Below, one piece after another: positions 16,503 to 23,752 of a stretch of DNA of 64,000 nt. How positions within the stretch are numbered: the first letter of the stretch is position 1; each line of letters begins with the position of its first letter. Below the pieces are notes generated by a model that was not told where the DNA came from, searched no databases, and saw only the letters and a program-made list of their open reading frames with translations. Origin of the DNA: Nocardioides astragali (GTDB lineage Bacteria > Actinomycetota > Actinomycetes > Propionibacteriales > Nocardioidaceae). Both the position numbers and the translations under genes were made by a program. Location of the stretch: NCBI RefSeq assembly GCF_024436375.1, contig NZ_JAFMZM010000008.1, positions 1 through 64,000 on the forward strand, in the 5' to 3' direction.

Positions 16503-16550
16503 ATCTATCGCAGACCTATCGGTGACGTATCGCGATATATCGCGAGCGTA
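16503..16550. promoter_or_regulatory. PadR operator region with 16-bp palindrome
   Basis: A perfect palindrome TCGCGATATATCGCGA at 16530-16545, followed towards padR by two more half-site-like TATCG elements (16506-16510 and 16517-16521) at roughly 10-13 nt spacing. AT-centred ATAT palindromes are typical PadR sites. The location about 80-95 nt before the padR start suits autorepression. Confidence 0.72.
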
Positions 16551-16608
16551 CGCCTGCGGAAAGACACGCACAAGGGCGGGCGAGGGGGTGCGCCGAGCGG
16601 TGAAGGAC

Positions 16609-17808
16609 CTAGCGGGCCCGGCCAGTGGGCGTGCAGGCCGCCTTGGGCACGGTGCTGTCGTTGATGATCGCCTTGAAGAGTGCCGGGGCCCGGTCGGGGT
16701 CGGCGATGATCCGGTTGGGATCGCTGGGCGCGGACAGGTTCGGCATGGTGCAGGTCTGGCTCTTGCCCGTCATCGCGAGGGCGAACTTGCCCAGGTCGAC
16801 GGGGTTCATGCCCTCGTCGACGCGGATCGCGCCTGCCCCGGCTTCGTTGAGCCTCCAGTAGCGCACCGGGTTGAGGAACGTCCACGGCGTCAGCGCCTCG
16901 TCGCCGATCGCACCGATCACCTCGCGCTGCCGGGCCACGCGGTCGAGGTCGCTGAGCGCGGTGACGTGACGAGAGCGGGAGTACGCCAGCGCGGTGAGGC
17001 CGTCGACCTCCTGGCAGCCCTTCTTGATGTCGAGGCGCGCCAGCGGGTCCTTCATGTCCTGCTTGGGACAGATCTCCACGCCGCCGAAGGCATCCACCGT
17101 GTTGATCACGCTGCCGAAGCCGAGCTCGACGTAGTGGTCGATGTGGATGCCGGTCAGCGCCTCCACCCGCTGGGTGAGCAGGGGTGCCCCGCCGCTGGCG
17201 AAGGCCGCGTTGATCATCTGGGTGCCGCCGTCGGGCACCTCGACCAGGGTGTCGCGCGGGATCGACATCATGGTCCGACCGCCCGAGCCGGTGTGCAGCA
17301 CGATGATCGTGTCGGTGTTCGTGCCGCCGCGCTCCGGGGTGTCGAGCGACTCCCGCTGCTCCTTGGTGAGGTCGTCGGCCTTGTCGGAGCCGACGATCAG
17401 GTAGTTGGTGCCGGGCTGGTCGTCGGGGCGGTTGCCGTCCGGCTCGGCGTCGACCTTGTCGATCGTCGTCCAGTGGTAGAGCGGGACGCCCGCGAGGTAG
17501 ACCAGGATCAGCAGGAGCAGCAGCGGGATGAGTCCCAGCCGGAAGCGGGGGCGCCAGCGGCGCTTCTTCGGCCGGGGCGGCGGTGCCGCCGCGGGCGTAC
17601 GGGTCCCGCCGGGCGGCTGTCCACCCGAGCCGCGTGCGTCGCGGCGTGCCACCGGCATCACCCGCGTCTCGTCCGGGCGCGCGGCACCCTGGGCCGGGAC
17701 CTGCTGGGTGGCGTCGCCGGGCGGAGTCTGCGACTTGCTCCCGTACAGCCAGTCGTACTCGGGTGTTCCCTTCTCGGGCATTCCGGAGCCCTGCGGACGA
17801 TCAGCCAT
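16609..17808 (-). CDS. LytR-CpsA-Psr (LCP) family cell-wall polymer ligase
   Basis: 399 aa: a Pro/Arg-rich cytoplasmic head, one membrane helix (residues about 91-112) and an extracellular LCP domain with NYLIVGSDKAD, GGTNTDTIIVLHTGSGGR, MSIPRDTLVEV and AYSRSRHVTALSDLDRVARQ. LCP enzymes move lipid-linked polymers to peptidoglycan. The ATG lies 8 nt after TAGCGT, and this -10 overlaps the -10 of the divergent thioesterase gene. A second LCP gene lies at 19064. Confidence 0.9.
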   Translation of the reverse strand: MADRPQGSGMPEKGTPEYDWLYGSKSQTPPGDATQQVPAQGAARPDETRVMPVARRDARGSGGQPPGGTRTPAAAPPPRPKKRRWRPRFRLGLIPLLLLLILVYLAGVPLYHWTTIDKVDAEPDGNRPDDQPGTNYLIVGSDKADDLTKEQRESLDTPERGGTNTDTIIVLHTGSGGRTMMSIPRDTLVEVPDGGTQMINAAFASGGAPLLTQRVEALTGIHIDHYVELGFGSVINTVDAFGGVEICPKQDMKDPLARLDIKKGCQEVDGLTALAYSRSRHVTALSDLDRVARQREVIGAIGDEALTPWTFLNPVRYWRLNEAGAGAIRVDEGMNPVDLGKFALAMTGKSQTCTMPNLSAPSDPNRIIADPDRAPALFKAIINDSTVPKAACTPTGRAR

Positions 17809-17834
17809 GGGAACGGACGCTACCGTGCCGCGCA
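17808..17834. promoter_or_regulatory. Divergent overlapping promoters with two leaderless starts
   Basis: Only 25 nt separate the ATG of the LCP gene (minus) from the ATG of the thioesterase gene (plus). The plus -10 is TACCGT at 17821-17826; the minus -10 is TAGCGT, read from 17822 down to 17817. The two boxes share two base pairs, so the polymerases cannot use both at once. Confidence 0.6.
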
Positions 17835-18367
17835 TGAGCGAGCGCAGCGAGCGAGTCGTCCGGCACGCCGCGAGCGAGCCGCGACCCACGTCGTACAGCC
17901 GGGTCAGCCTGGGCATCATGGCCCACTCGAGCGAGGCCAACCTGCTCGGCAACGTGCACGGCGGCGAGATCATGAAGCTCGCCGACTCGACCGCCGGCGC
18001 GGTGGCGCACCGGCACAGTGGCGGTCCCGCGGTCACGGCCGCCATGGACGAGATGACGTTCCTGGCACCCGTGCACGTCGGCGACATCATCAAGACCTAC
18101 GCCCAGGTCAACTGGGCGGGCACCTCGTCGATGGAGATCGGGGTCCGCGTCGAGGCGCAGCCGTGGGGCAACGCCTCCGACGAGCCGGTGCACGTGGCCA
18201 GCGCCTACTTCGTCTTCGTGGCCATCGACGAGGAGGGCCGGCCGCGCCCGGTGCCGCCCCTGGAGACCGAGACCCCCGGTGACGTACGCCGTCGGCGCGA
18301 GGCCGAGATCCGGCGCGCGCACCGGCTGGCGCGCAAGACCGAGATCGACGAGGGCAGAGAAGGATGA
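17834..18367 (+). CDS. Acyl-CoA thioesterase, hotdog fold (YciA/BACH type)
   Basis: 177 aa, one hotdog domain with the family start SRVSLGIMAHSSEANLLGNV, GGEIMKLADSTAGAVAHRH (catalytic Asp in KLADS) and MDEMTFLAPVHVGDI. It is expected to cleave acyl-CoA to acid and CoA in the cytoplasm. The C-terminus is a charged helix (RRRREAEIRRAHRLARK). The first residues MSERSERV come from a short GAGCGAGCGCAGCGAGCGAG element that is common in GC-rich actinobacterial genomes. ATG 7 nt after TACCGT. The next gene starts 8 nt after its stop. Confidence 0.87.
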   Translation: MSERSERVVRHAASEPRPTSYSRVSLGIMAHSSEANLLGNVHGGEIMKLADSTAGAVAHRHSGGPAVTAAMDEMTFLAPVHVGDIIKTYAQVNWAGTSSMEIGVRVEAQPWGNASDEPVHVASAYFVFVAIDEEGRPRPVPPLETETPGDVRRRREAEIRRAHRLARKTEIDEGREG

Positions 18368-18374
18368 GGGAGGG

Positions 18375-18974
18375 ATGACCCGCTGGACGCACGTGCGCAC
18401 CGAGCGGCTCTGGCTGGACGAGCCGGTCGACGGCGACGCCGACGCTCTTCTCACGATCCACCGTGACCCGGCCTCCTGGCGCCACTTCCCCTCGGGTGTG
18501 GTCACCGATCCGGAGGCGGGTCGCACGATGGTCGGCGCGAGCCGCCGGCGCTTCGAGCGCGACGGCCTGGCGTACTGGTCGATCCGCGACGCCGCGGACG
18601 GCCCCGTCATCGGCCGCGGCGGTTGCTCGGTGCCCGACGAGGGGCTGGGGGAGCCGGGCTGGTGGAACCTCTACTACCGCTTCGACCAGCGCGTGGTGGG
18701 CCGGGGATATGCCACCGAGATGGGTCTCGCCGCCCTCGACGCCGCGCACGACGTCGCGCCCGAACGTCCGGTGCTCGCCTACCTGCTCGAGCACAACCAC
18801 GCCTCGCGCCGCACCGCGGAGAAGGTCGGGCTGCGGCTGGTGTGGCGCGGGCCCGACGCGGACAACCCGGACCCCGCTGCGGTGCGCCTGGTCTACCTCG
18901 ACCGGGACCCGGACGACGCACTGGTCGACGCCCTGGACGCCGTCGGTATGCCCCGGCAGGGCCTGCTGGGCTGA
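18375..18974 (+). CDS. GNAT family N-acetyltransferase
   Basis: 199 aa, RimJ-like GNAT fold: TERLWLDEPVDGDADALLTI at the start, then VIGRGGCSVP, the acetyl-CoA binding QRVVGRGYATEMGLAALDA, and HNHASRRTAEKVGLRLV. The acceptor is unknown. It is preceded by GAGGGAGGG directly before the ATG and probably shares a transcript with the thioesterase. Confidence 0.85.
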   Translation: MTRWTHVRTERLWLDEPVDGDADALLTIHRDPASWRHFPSGVVTDPEAGRTMVGASRRRFERDGLAYWSIRDAADGPVIGRGGCSVPDEGLGEPGWWNLYYRFDQRVVGRGYATEMGLAALDAAHDVAPERPVLAYLLEHNHASRRTAEKVGLRLVWRGPDADNPDPAAVRLVYLDRDPDDALVDALDAVGMPRQGLLG

Positions 18975-19011
18975 CCTGTCCTTCACGGCGCGTCGTGGCG
19001 CGGTGGGGCGG

Positions 19012-19028
19012 GTGTGACTGGTGATACT
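19012..19028 (+). promoter_or_regulatory. Promoter of the second LCP gene with a putative MtrA-type direct repeat
   Basis: TGTGAC (19013-19018), tgg, TGATAC (19022-19027): two hexamers at 9-bp period. The second overlaps a good -10 GATACT (19023-19028). The reverse strand reads GTATCAccaGTCACA. The same layout is found upstream of the amidase gene at 27671-27694. Confidence 0.5.
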
Positions 19029-19063
19029 GGACGAGCTGACTTCCCCCAGCTGAAAGGCCCCCG

Positions 19064-20629
19064 ATGCCGCCCGTCCCGCCCCCCGGGTCGCACCAGATGC
19101 GGTTCACCACGCTCGACCGCGCGCAGCGCGTCCGGTTCCGTCGCGCGGTGACGCTGATGCTGATGACCTTCGTGCTCCCGGGGTCCGCGCAGCTTGTGGC
19201 CGGCAGCCGCCGGGTGGGACGCATCGCGCTGCGCACCTGGCTCGTCCTCCTCGCCCTGGGCACGCTCGCACTGGTGTCGACGTACTTCTGGCACGGCGTC
19301 GCCTTCTGGGCCGGCACCAACACGACGCTCCTGCAGGTCCTCCGCCTGGGACTGATGGCCCTGGCCGTCGGCTGGGCCTACCTGTTCCTCGACGCCTGGC
19401 GCCTCGGCCAGCCACTGACACTGCAGCGCCAGCACCGGCTCGCCATCGTCGGCGTCAACGGCTTCCTCTGCTTCAGCGTCGCCGGCGCCCTGCTCTTCGG
19501 TGCGCACGTGATCGGCGTGCAGCGCCAGTTCATGATCTCGATGTTCGGCGACGGCTCGGCGGTCGGCGCCCACCACGGGCGTTTCAACGTGCTGCTGATG
19601 GGCGGCGACTCCGGAGCCGGTCGGTGGGGCCTGCGGCCGGACGCCATGACCGTGGCCAGCATCGACGCCGAGACCGGCAGGACGGTGCTCATCTCCCTGC
19701 CGCGCAACATGCAGAACTTCCCCTTCGCCGAGGGCTCGGTGATGGCCGAGCAGTTCCCCGACGGCTTCGACGTGGAGGGCATGTACCTCAACGGGCTCTC
19801 CACCTGGGCGCTCGACCATGCCGAGCTGTTCAAGGGCTCCGAGAACCCCGGTGTCGACGCCACCATCCAGGGCGTCGAGGGCATCACCGGCCTGGAGATG
19901 AACTACTGGGCGATGGTCAACCTCGAGGGCTTCAAGGACCTCGTCGACGCCGTGGGGGGCGTCGAGCTCAACGTGCGCCAGCCGATCCCGGTGGGGCTGC
20001 CCCACGAGGAGTCCTTCCACTACATCGAGCCCGGCAAGCGCACGCTCGACGGCCACGACACCCTCTGGTTCGCCCGCGCGCGTGAGGGCTCCGACGACTA
20101 CTCGCGCATGGCCCGCCAGAAGTGCGTGATGAGCGCGATGCTGCAGCAGGTCAGCCCGCAGGCAGCGCTGCGCAACTTCGAGGAGATCGCCGGCGCGAGC
20201 TCGGCGATGGTCTCCACCAACGTCCCGCGCGGGGAGGTCGACCGCTTCGTCGACCTGGCGCTGAAGGCGAGGAGCCAGAAGATCGCCACGTTGTCCCTGG
20301 TCCCGCCCATGATCAACACGGCTGACCCCGACATCGAGCTCATCCACCAGAAGGTCGCGGCCACGATCGCGAAGGCGGAGGGGCGCGAGGCGGAGCCGGA
20401 CACCGCCGAGGCGGCGCCGGACACGGCCGAGGCAGCACCCGACACCAGCAGCGAGGCGAGCTCCGAGGCTCCGAGCTCGACCGCGCCCGAGCAGACCGGG
20501 GGCGGGGCCCCCACCCCATCCGCGCCGAGCACACCGAGCACGCCGCCCGCGGTCACCGGAGGCTCGATCGGCTCGCTCTCGCAGGGCTACGCGGCCAACC
20601 AGTCGGAGGACCTCGGCGCCGTGTGCTGA
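19064..20629 (+). CDS. LCP family protein with four N-terminal membrane helices
   Basis: 521 aa. The first 150 residues hold about four hydrophobic helices (MLMTFVLPGSAQLVAGSRR, TWLVLLALGTLALVSTYFW, VLRLGLMALAVGWAYLFL, AIVGVNGFLCFSVAGALLFG), more than the single helix of typical LCP proteins. The LCP domain follows: NVLLMGGDSGAGRWGLRPDA, ISLPRNMQNFPF, FARAREGSDDYSRMARQKCV. The tail is low complexity, with a DTAEAAP repeat and Pro/Ser/Thr. It would attach a lipid-linked polymer, perhaps the galactan made by the genes just downstream, to the wall. ATG preceded by AAAGG; promoter at 19023-19028. Confidence 0.88.
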   Translation: MPPVPPPGSHQMRFTTLDRAQRVRFRRAVTLMLMTFVLPGSAQLVAGSRRVGRIALRTWLVLLALGTLALVSTYFWHGVAFWAGTNTTLLQVLRLGLMALAVGWAYLFLDAWRLGQPLTLQRQHRLAIVGVNGFLCFSVAGALLFGAHVIGVQRQFMISMFGDGSAVGAHHGRFNVLLMGGDSGAGRWGLRPDAMTVASIDAETGRTVLISLPRNMQNFPFAEGSVMAEQFPDGFDVEGMYLNGLSTWALDHAELFKGSENPGVDATIQGVEGITGLEMNYWAMVNLEGFKDLVDAVGGVELNVRQPIPVGLPHEESFHYIEPGKRTLDGHDTLWFARAREGSDDYSRMARQKCVMSAMLQQVSPQAALRNFEEIAGASSAMVSTNVPRGEVDRFVDLALKARSQKIATLSLVPPMINTADPDIELIHQKVAATIAKAEGREAEPDTAEAAPDTAEAAPDTSSEASSEAPSSTAPEQTGGGAPTPSAPSTPSTPPAVTGGSIGSLSQGYAANQSEDLGAVC

Positions 20630-20660
20630 ACGCCGCCGGTTCACCCCTAGTGTGTACGCC

Positions 20661-21587
20661 GTGACCACCGGACCCCTGCCCCGCATCGTCGCGGTCGTGG
20701 TCACCTTCAACCGCCTCGCGCTGCTGGAGAGGCTCGTCCAGCGCCTCGGGGGGATCGAGGGCCTGGCCGAGGTGCTGGTCATCGACAACGCGTCCTCCGA
20801 CGGCACGTCGGAGTGGCTCGCCGCTCGCGGGCACACCGGCGAGATCCCGCTCCAGTCCCGGTCGCTGCCCACCAACCGCGGCGGCGCCGGGGGCTTCCAC
20901 GACGGCCTGGCCTGGGCGATCGACCGCGAGGCGGACCTCGTGTGGCTGATGGACGACGACGGCCTGCCCGACCTCGACTGCCTCGAGCAGCTGTTGGCGG
21001 AGACCGACAACCTCGACTTCTGGGGGCCGCTCGTCGTGGACGAGTCCGATCCCGGCCGGCTGGTCTTCCCGATCCGGCTCCCCGGCGGGACCCGGGTGGT
21101 GCACGCCGTCGACGACGTACGCCGCGCGGCACGCGACGACCGCATCGACGGCATCGTGATCCCCTTCAACGGGGTGCTCGTGACGAAGGAGCTCGTGGAC
21201 CGCATCGGCCTGCCCCGCGAGGAGTTCTTCATCTGGGGCGACGACCACGAATACCGCCTGCGCGCCGAGGAGGCCGGTGCCCGCGTGGCCACCGTCGTCA
21301 CCGCCACCGTGCGCCACCCCAGCGTCGGCAACCTGGGCACCCCGATGATGTTCGGCCGCACGACCTACAACGACTCGCCCAGCGACCTCAAGCACTACTG
21401 CATGGCTCGCAACAACCTGGTCAACCTCCGCGACTACCGCGGCCCCCTGCACGCGGCCGCCTTCGTGGTGAAGACCGCGTGGTTCTACACGTTCACCCGA
21501 CCGAGCCTCTCGCGGCTGCGACTGAGCCTCAGCGCGATGCGGGCCGGCATCGCCGGGGACTTCGACAGCCACCGGAGGTTCCTGTGA
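20661..21587 (+). CDS. GT2 family glycosyltransferase, GlfT1-like
   Basis: 308 aa GT-A enzyme: VVVTFNRLALLERLVQRLGG, VIDNASSDGTSEW, NRGGAGGFHDGLAWA, the metal-binding WLMDDDGLP and later FFIWGDDHEYRLRAEEAGAR. The order and the FNGVLVTKELVDRIGLP block resemble mycobacterial GlfT1, which adds the first galactofuranose units to the lipid-linked primer. The GTG at 20661 is preferred to an earlier GTG at 20652 because it lies 7 nt after TAGTGT. The stop overlaps the next start (GTGA). Confidence 0.83.
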   Translation: MTTGPLPRIVAVVVTFNRLALLERLVQRLGGIEGLAEVLVIDNASSDGTSEWLAARGHTGEIPLQSRSLPTNRGGAGGFHDGLAWAIDREADLVWLMDDDGLPDLDCLEQLLAETDNLDFWGPLVVDESDPGRLVFPIRLPGGTRVVHAVDDVRRAARDDRIDGIVIPFNGVLVTKELVDRIGLPREEFFIWGDDHEYRLRAEEAGARVATVVTATVRHPSVGNLGTPMMFGRTTYNDSPSDLKHYCMARNNLVNLRDYRGPLHAAAFVVKTAWFYTFTRPSLSRLRLSLSAMRAGIAGDFDSHRRFL

Positions 21588-22519
21588 CGGCGGGCGCGAC
21601 CGGCCAGGGGAGCCCGGGGGAGAGGGTGGCGGTCGTCGTCGTCACCTTCAACCGCGCCGACCTGCTGGTCGGCATGCTCGACGGCCTGGCCGCGCAGACC
21701 CACGCGCCCGACGCCGTCATCGTCGTCGACAACGCCAGCACGGACCACACGCGTGCCGTGCTCGACGCGCGCGCCGACCTGCCGCTCCACGTGACGACGT
21801 CGGAGACCAACCTCGGCGGTGCCGGTGGGTTCCACCTCGGCGTACGGGCGGCCTACGACGCCGGCTTCGACCGCGTCTGGCTGATGGACGACGACGTGGT
21901 GCCCGCACCCGACTGCCTCGAGGTGCTGATGGCCGTCGACGAGGACTGCCTGATCGCCGTGCGCGAGGACCTCGCCGGCACCCTCGTCGAGAAGGCGGCG
22001 GTCGACTTCGACCTCCGCAACCCTCTCGCCATCCGGCCCAAGCGCGCCGCCGTCGACACGGTGTACGCCGACCGCGTGTCGATGCCGCCGCTGGTCGAGG
22101 TGCAGAACGTCGCCTTCGAGGGCTTCATGGTGCGCCGCGACGTCATCGCCGACATCGGCTTCCCCGACCCGGCCTTCTTCATCTTCTACGACGACGCCGA
22201 GTACGCCGTCCGCGCCCGCCGGTCAGGTCGCCGCGTGTGGGCGGTGCGCGACGCCGTGCTCGTCCGGCAGCTCGACTTCAACCAGCAGCACGACCTGTCC
22301 GGCTGGAAGGGCTTCTACATGTACCGCAACCTCTTCGTGGTGCACCTGCGCCACGGGGAGAACGCCCTGGTCCGGCTCAAGCCGTGGTTGATCACCCTCA
22401 TGGTCGTCCTGCTCAGCCCGGTCCGCGGCGGGCCGGCCGAGGCCCGCAACGTGATCCGCGCCATGGCCTCGGCGCGGGGCATGCGCCGCCTGACGACCTC
22501 GGCACTGCCCCCTCGATAG
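21584..22519 (+). CDS. GT2 family glycosyltransferase, second GlfT1-like enzyme
   Basis: 311 aa, similar in plan to the gene before it: VVVVTFNRADLLVGMLDGL, VVDNASTDHTRAVLD, NLGGAGGFHLGVRAAYDAG, RVWLMDDDVVPAPDCLE, then AFFIFYDDAEYAVRARRSGR. A hydrophobic segment near the C-terminus (PWLITLMVVLLSPV) may touch the membrane. GTG start with GGAGG 5 nt upstream, overlapping the previous stop. Two tandem, diverged GT2 genes suggest two different linkages in one polymer; this is inference. Confidence 0.83.
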   Translation: MTAGATGQGSPGERVAVVVVTFNRADLLVGMLDGLAAQTHAPDAVIVVDNASTDHTRAVLDARADLPLHVTTSETNLGGAGGFHLGVRAAYDAGFDRVWLMDDDVVPAPDCLEVLMAVDEDCLIAVREDLAGTLVEKAAVDFDLRNPLAIRPKRAAVDTVYADRVSMPPLVEVQNVAFEGFMVRRDVIADIGFPDPAFFIFYDDAEYAVRARRSGRRVWAVRDAVLVRQLDFNQQHDLSGWKGFYMYRNLFVVHLRHGENALVRLKPWLITLMVVLLSPVRGGPAEARNVIRAMASARGMRRLTTSALPPR

Positions 22520-22522
22520 ACT
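22517..22522 (+). promoter_or_regulatory. Probable internal -10 box for glf
   Basis: TAGACT overlaps the stop codon of the upstream glycosyltransferase and would start a transcript near 22529, giving about 27 nt of leader with AGGAG before the TTG start of glf. Confidence 0.45.
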
Positions 22523-22555
22523 CACCAGCGCATCTCACCCACAGGAGTTCATCCC

Positions 22556-23752
22556 TTGTCCCAGGGTTCAACGCAACAGCCAGACCTCGTCATCGTCGGC
22601 GCCGGACTGTTCGGTCTCACCATCGCCGAGCGGTGCGCCGAGGAGCTGGGCCTCCGCGTCCTCATCCTCGAGCGCCGCCACCACCTCGGGGGGAACGCCT
22701 ACAGCGAGTTCGACCCCGAGACAGGAGTGGAGGTGCACAAGTACGGCGCGCACCTCTTCCACACCTCCAACGAGCGGGTGTGGCAGTACGCCAACCGCTT
22801 CACGTCGTTCACCGACTACAAGCACCGGGTCTTCGGCAAGTACCAGGGACAGGTCTACTCGCTGCCGATGAACCTGGGACTGATCAACCAGTTCTTCGGC
22901 AAGTCCCACACGCCCGACGAGGCGCGGGCCCTCATCGCAGAGCAGTCGAGCGAGATCGCCACCGAGGACGCCTCCAACCTGGAGGAGAAGGCGATCAGCC
23001 TGATCGGCCGCCCGCTCTACGAGGCGTTCATCAAGGGCTACACCGCCAAGCAGTGGCAGACCGACCCGACCGAGCTCAGCGCCGAGATCATCACCCGGCT
23101 GCCGGTGCGCTACACCTTCCAGAACGGCTGGTTCAGCGACACCTACGAGGGCCTGCCCGTCGACGGCTACACCGCCTGGCTGACCAAGATGGCCGACCAC
23201 CCCAACATCGAGGTCCGCCTCGAGACCGACTTCTTCGCGGTAGCCGACGACTACAAGGGCAAGGTCCCGATCGTCTACACCGGCCCGGTCGACGAGTACT
23301 TCGGCAACTCCGAGGGCCGCCTGTCCTGGCGCACCGTCGACCTGGAGGAGAGCGTCGTCGACACGGGCGACTTCCAGGGCACCGGCGTGGTCAACTACAA
23401 CGACCAGGAAGTCCCCTACACCCGGATCATCGAGTTCAAGCACTTCCACCCGGAGCGGGAGAAGACCCACCTGCCGGGCAAGAGCGTGATCGTCCACGAG
23501 TACAGCCGCTTCGCCGAGGAGGGTGACGAGCCCTACTACCCGGTGAACACTGCCGACGACCGTGCCAAGCTGCTCAAGTACCGCGAGCTCGCCAAGTCCG
23601 AGCCGATGGTGCTCTTCGGCGGCCGGCTCGGCACCTACAAGTACCTCGACATGCACATGGCCATCGGCGCAGCGCTGTCGATGTACGACAACAAGCTCAA
23701 GCCCCACTTCACCGAGGGCGCCGAGCTGACCAGCGGAGGCATCGACGCATGA
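22556..23752 (+). CDS. glf: UDP-galactopyranose mutase
   Basis: 398-aa flavoenzyme converting UDP-galactopyranose to UDP-galactofuranose, the donor for the GlfT enzymes next to it. Clear motifs: FAD loop GAGLFG (residues 15-20), ERRHHLGGNAYSEF, KYGAHLFHTSNERVWQY, RYTFQNGWFSD and, near the C-terminus, FGGRLGTYKYLDMHMAIGAA. The start is TTG with AGGAG about 9 nt upstream; no ATG or GTG fits the conserved N-terminus. The stop overlaps the next start (ATGA). Confidence 0.96.
   Translation: MSQGSTQQPDLVIVGAGLFGLTIAERCAEELGLRVLILERRHHLGGNAYSEFDPETGVEVHKYGAHLFHTSNERVWQYANRFTSFTDYKHRVFGKYQGQVYSLPMNLGLINQFFGKSHTPDEARALIAEQSSEIATEDASNLEEKAISLIGRPLYEAFIKGYTAKQWQTDPTELSAEIITRLPVRYTFQNGWFSDTYEGLPVDGYTAWLTKMADHPNIEVRLETDFFAVADDYKGKVPIVYTGPVDEYFGNSEGRLSWRTVDLEESVVDTGDFQGTGVVNYNDQEVPYTRIIEFKHFHPEREKTHLPGKSVIVHEYSRFAEEGDEPYYPVNTADDRAKLLKYRELAKSEPMVLFGGRLGTYKYLDMHMAIGAALSMYDNKLKPHFTEGAELTSGGIDA

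Noticed and set aside
17834..17870. The GAGCGAGCGCAGCGAGCGAG element at the thioesterase start as a specific regulator site
   Set aside because: This short repeat is scattered through many GC-rich actinobacterial genomes, often at gene starts, and here simply encodes SERSER.
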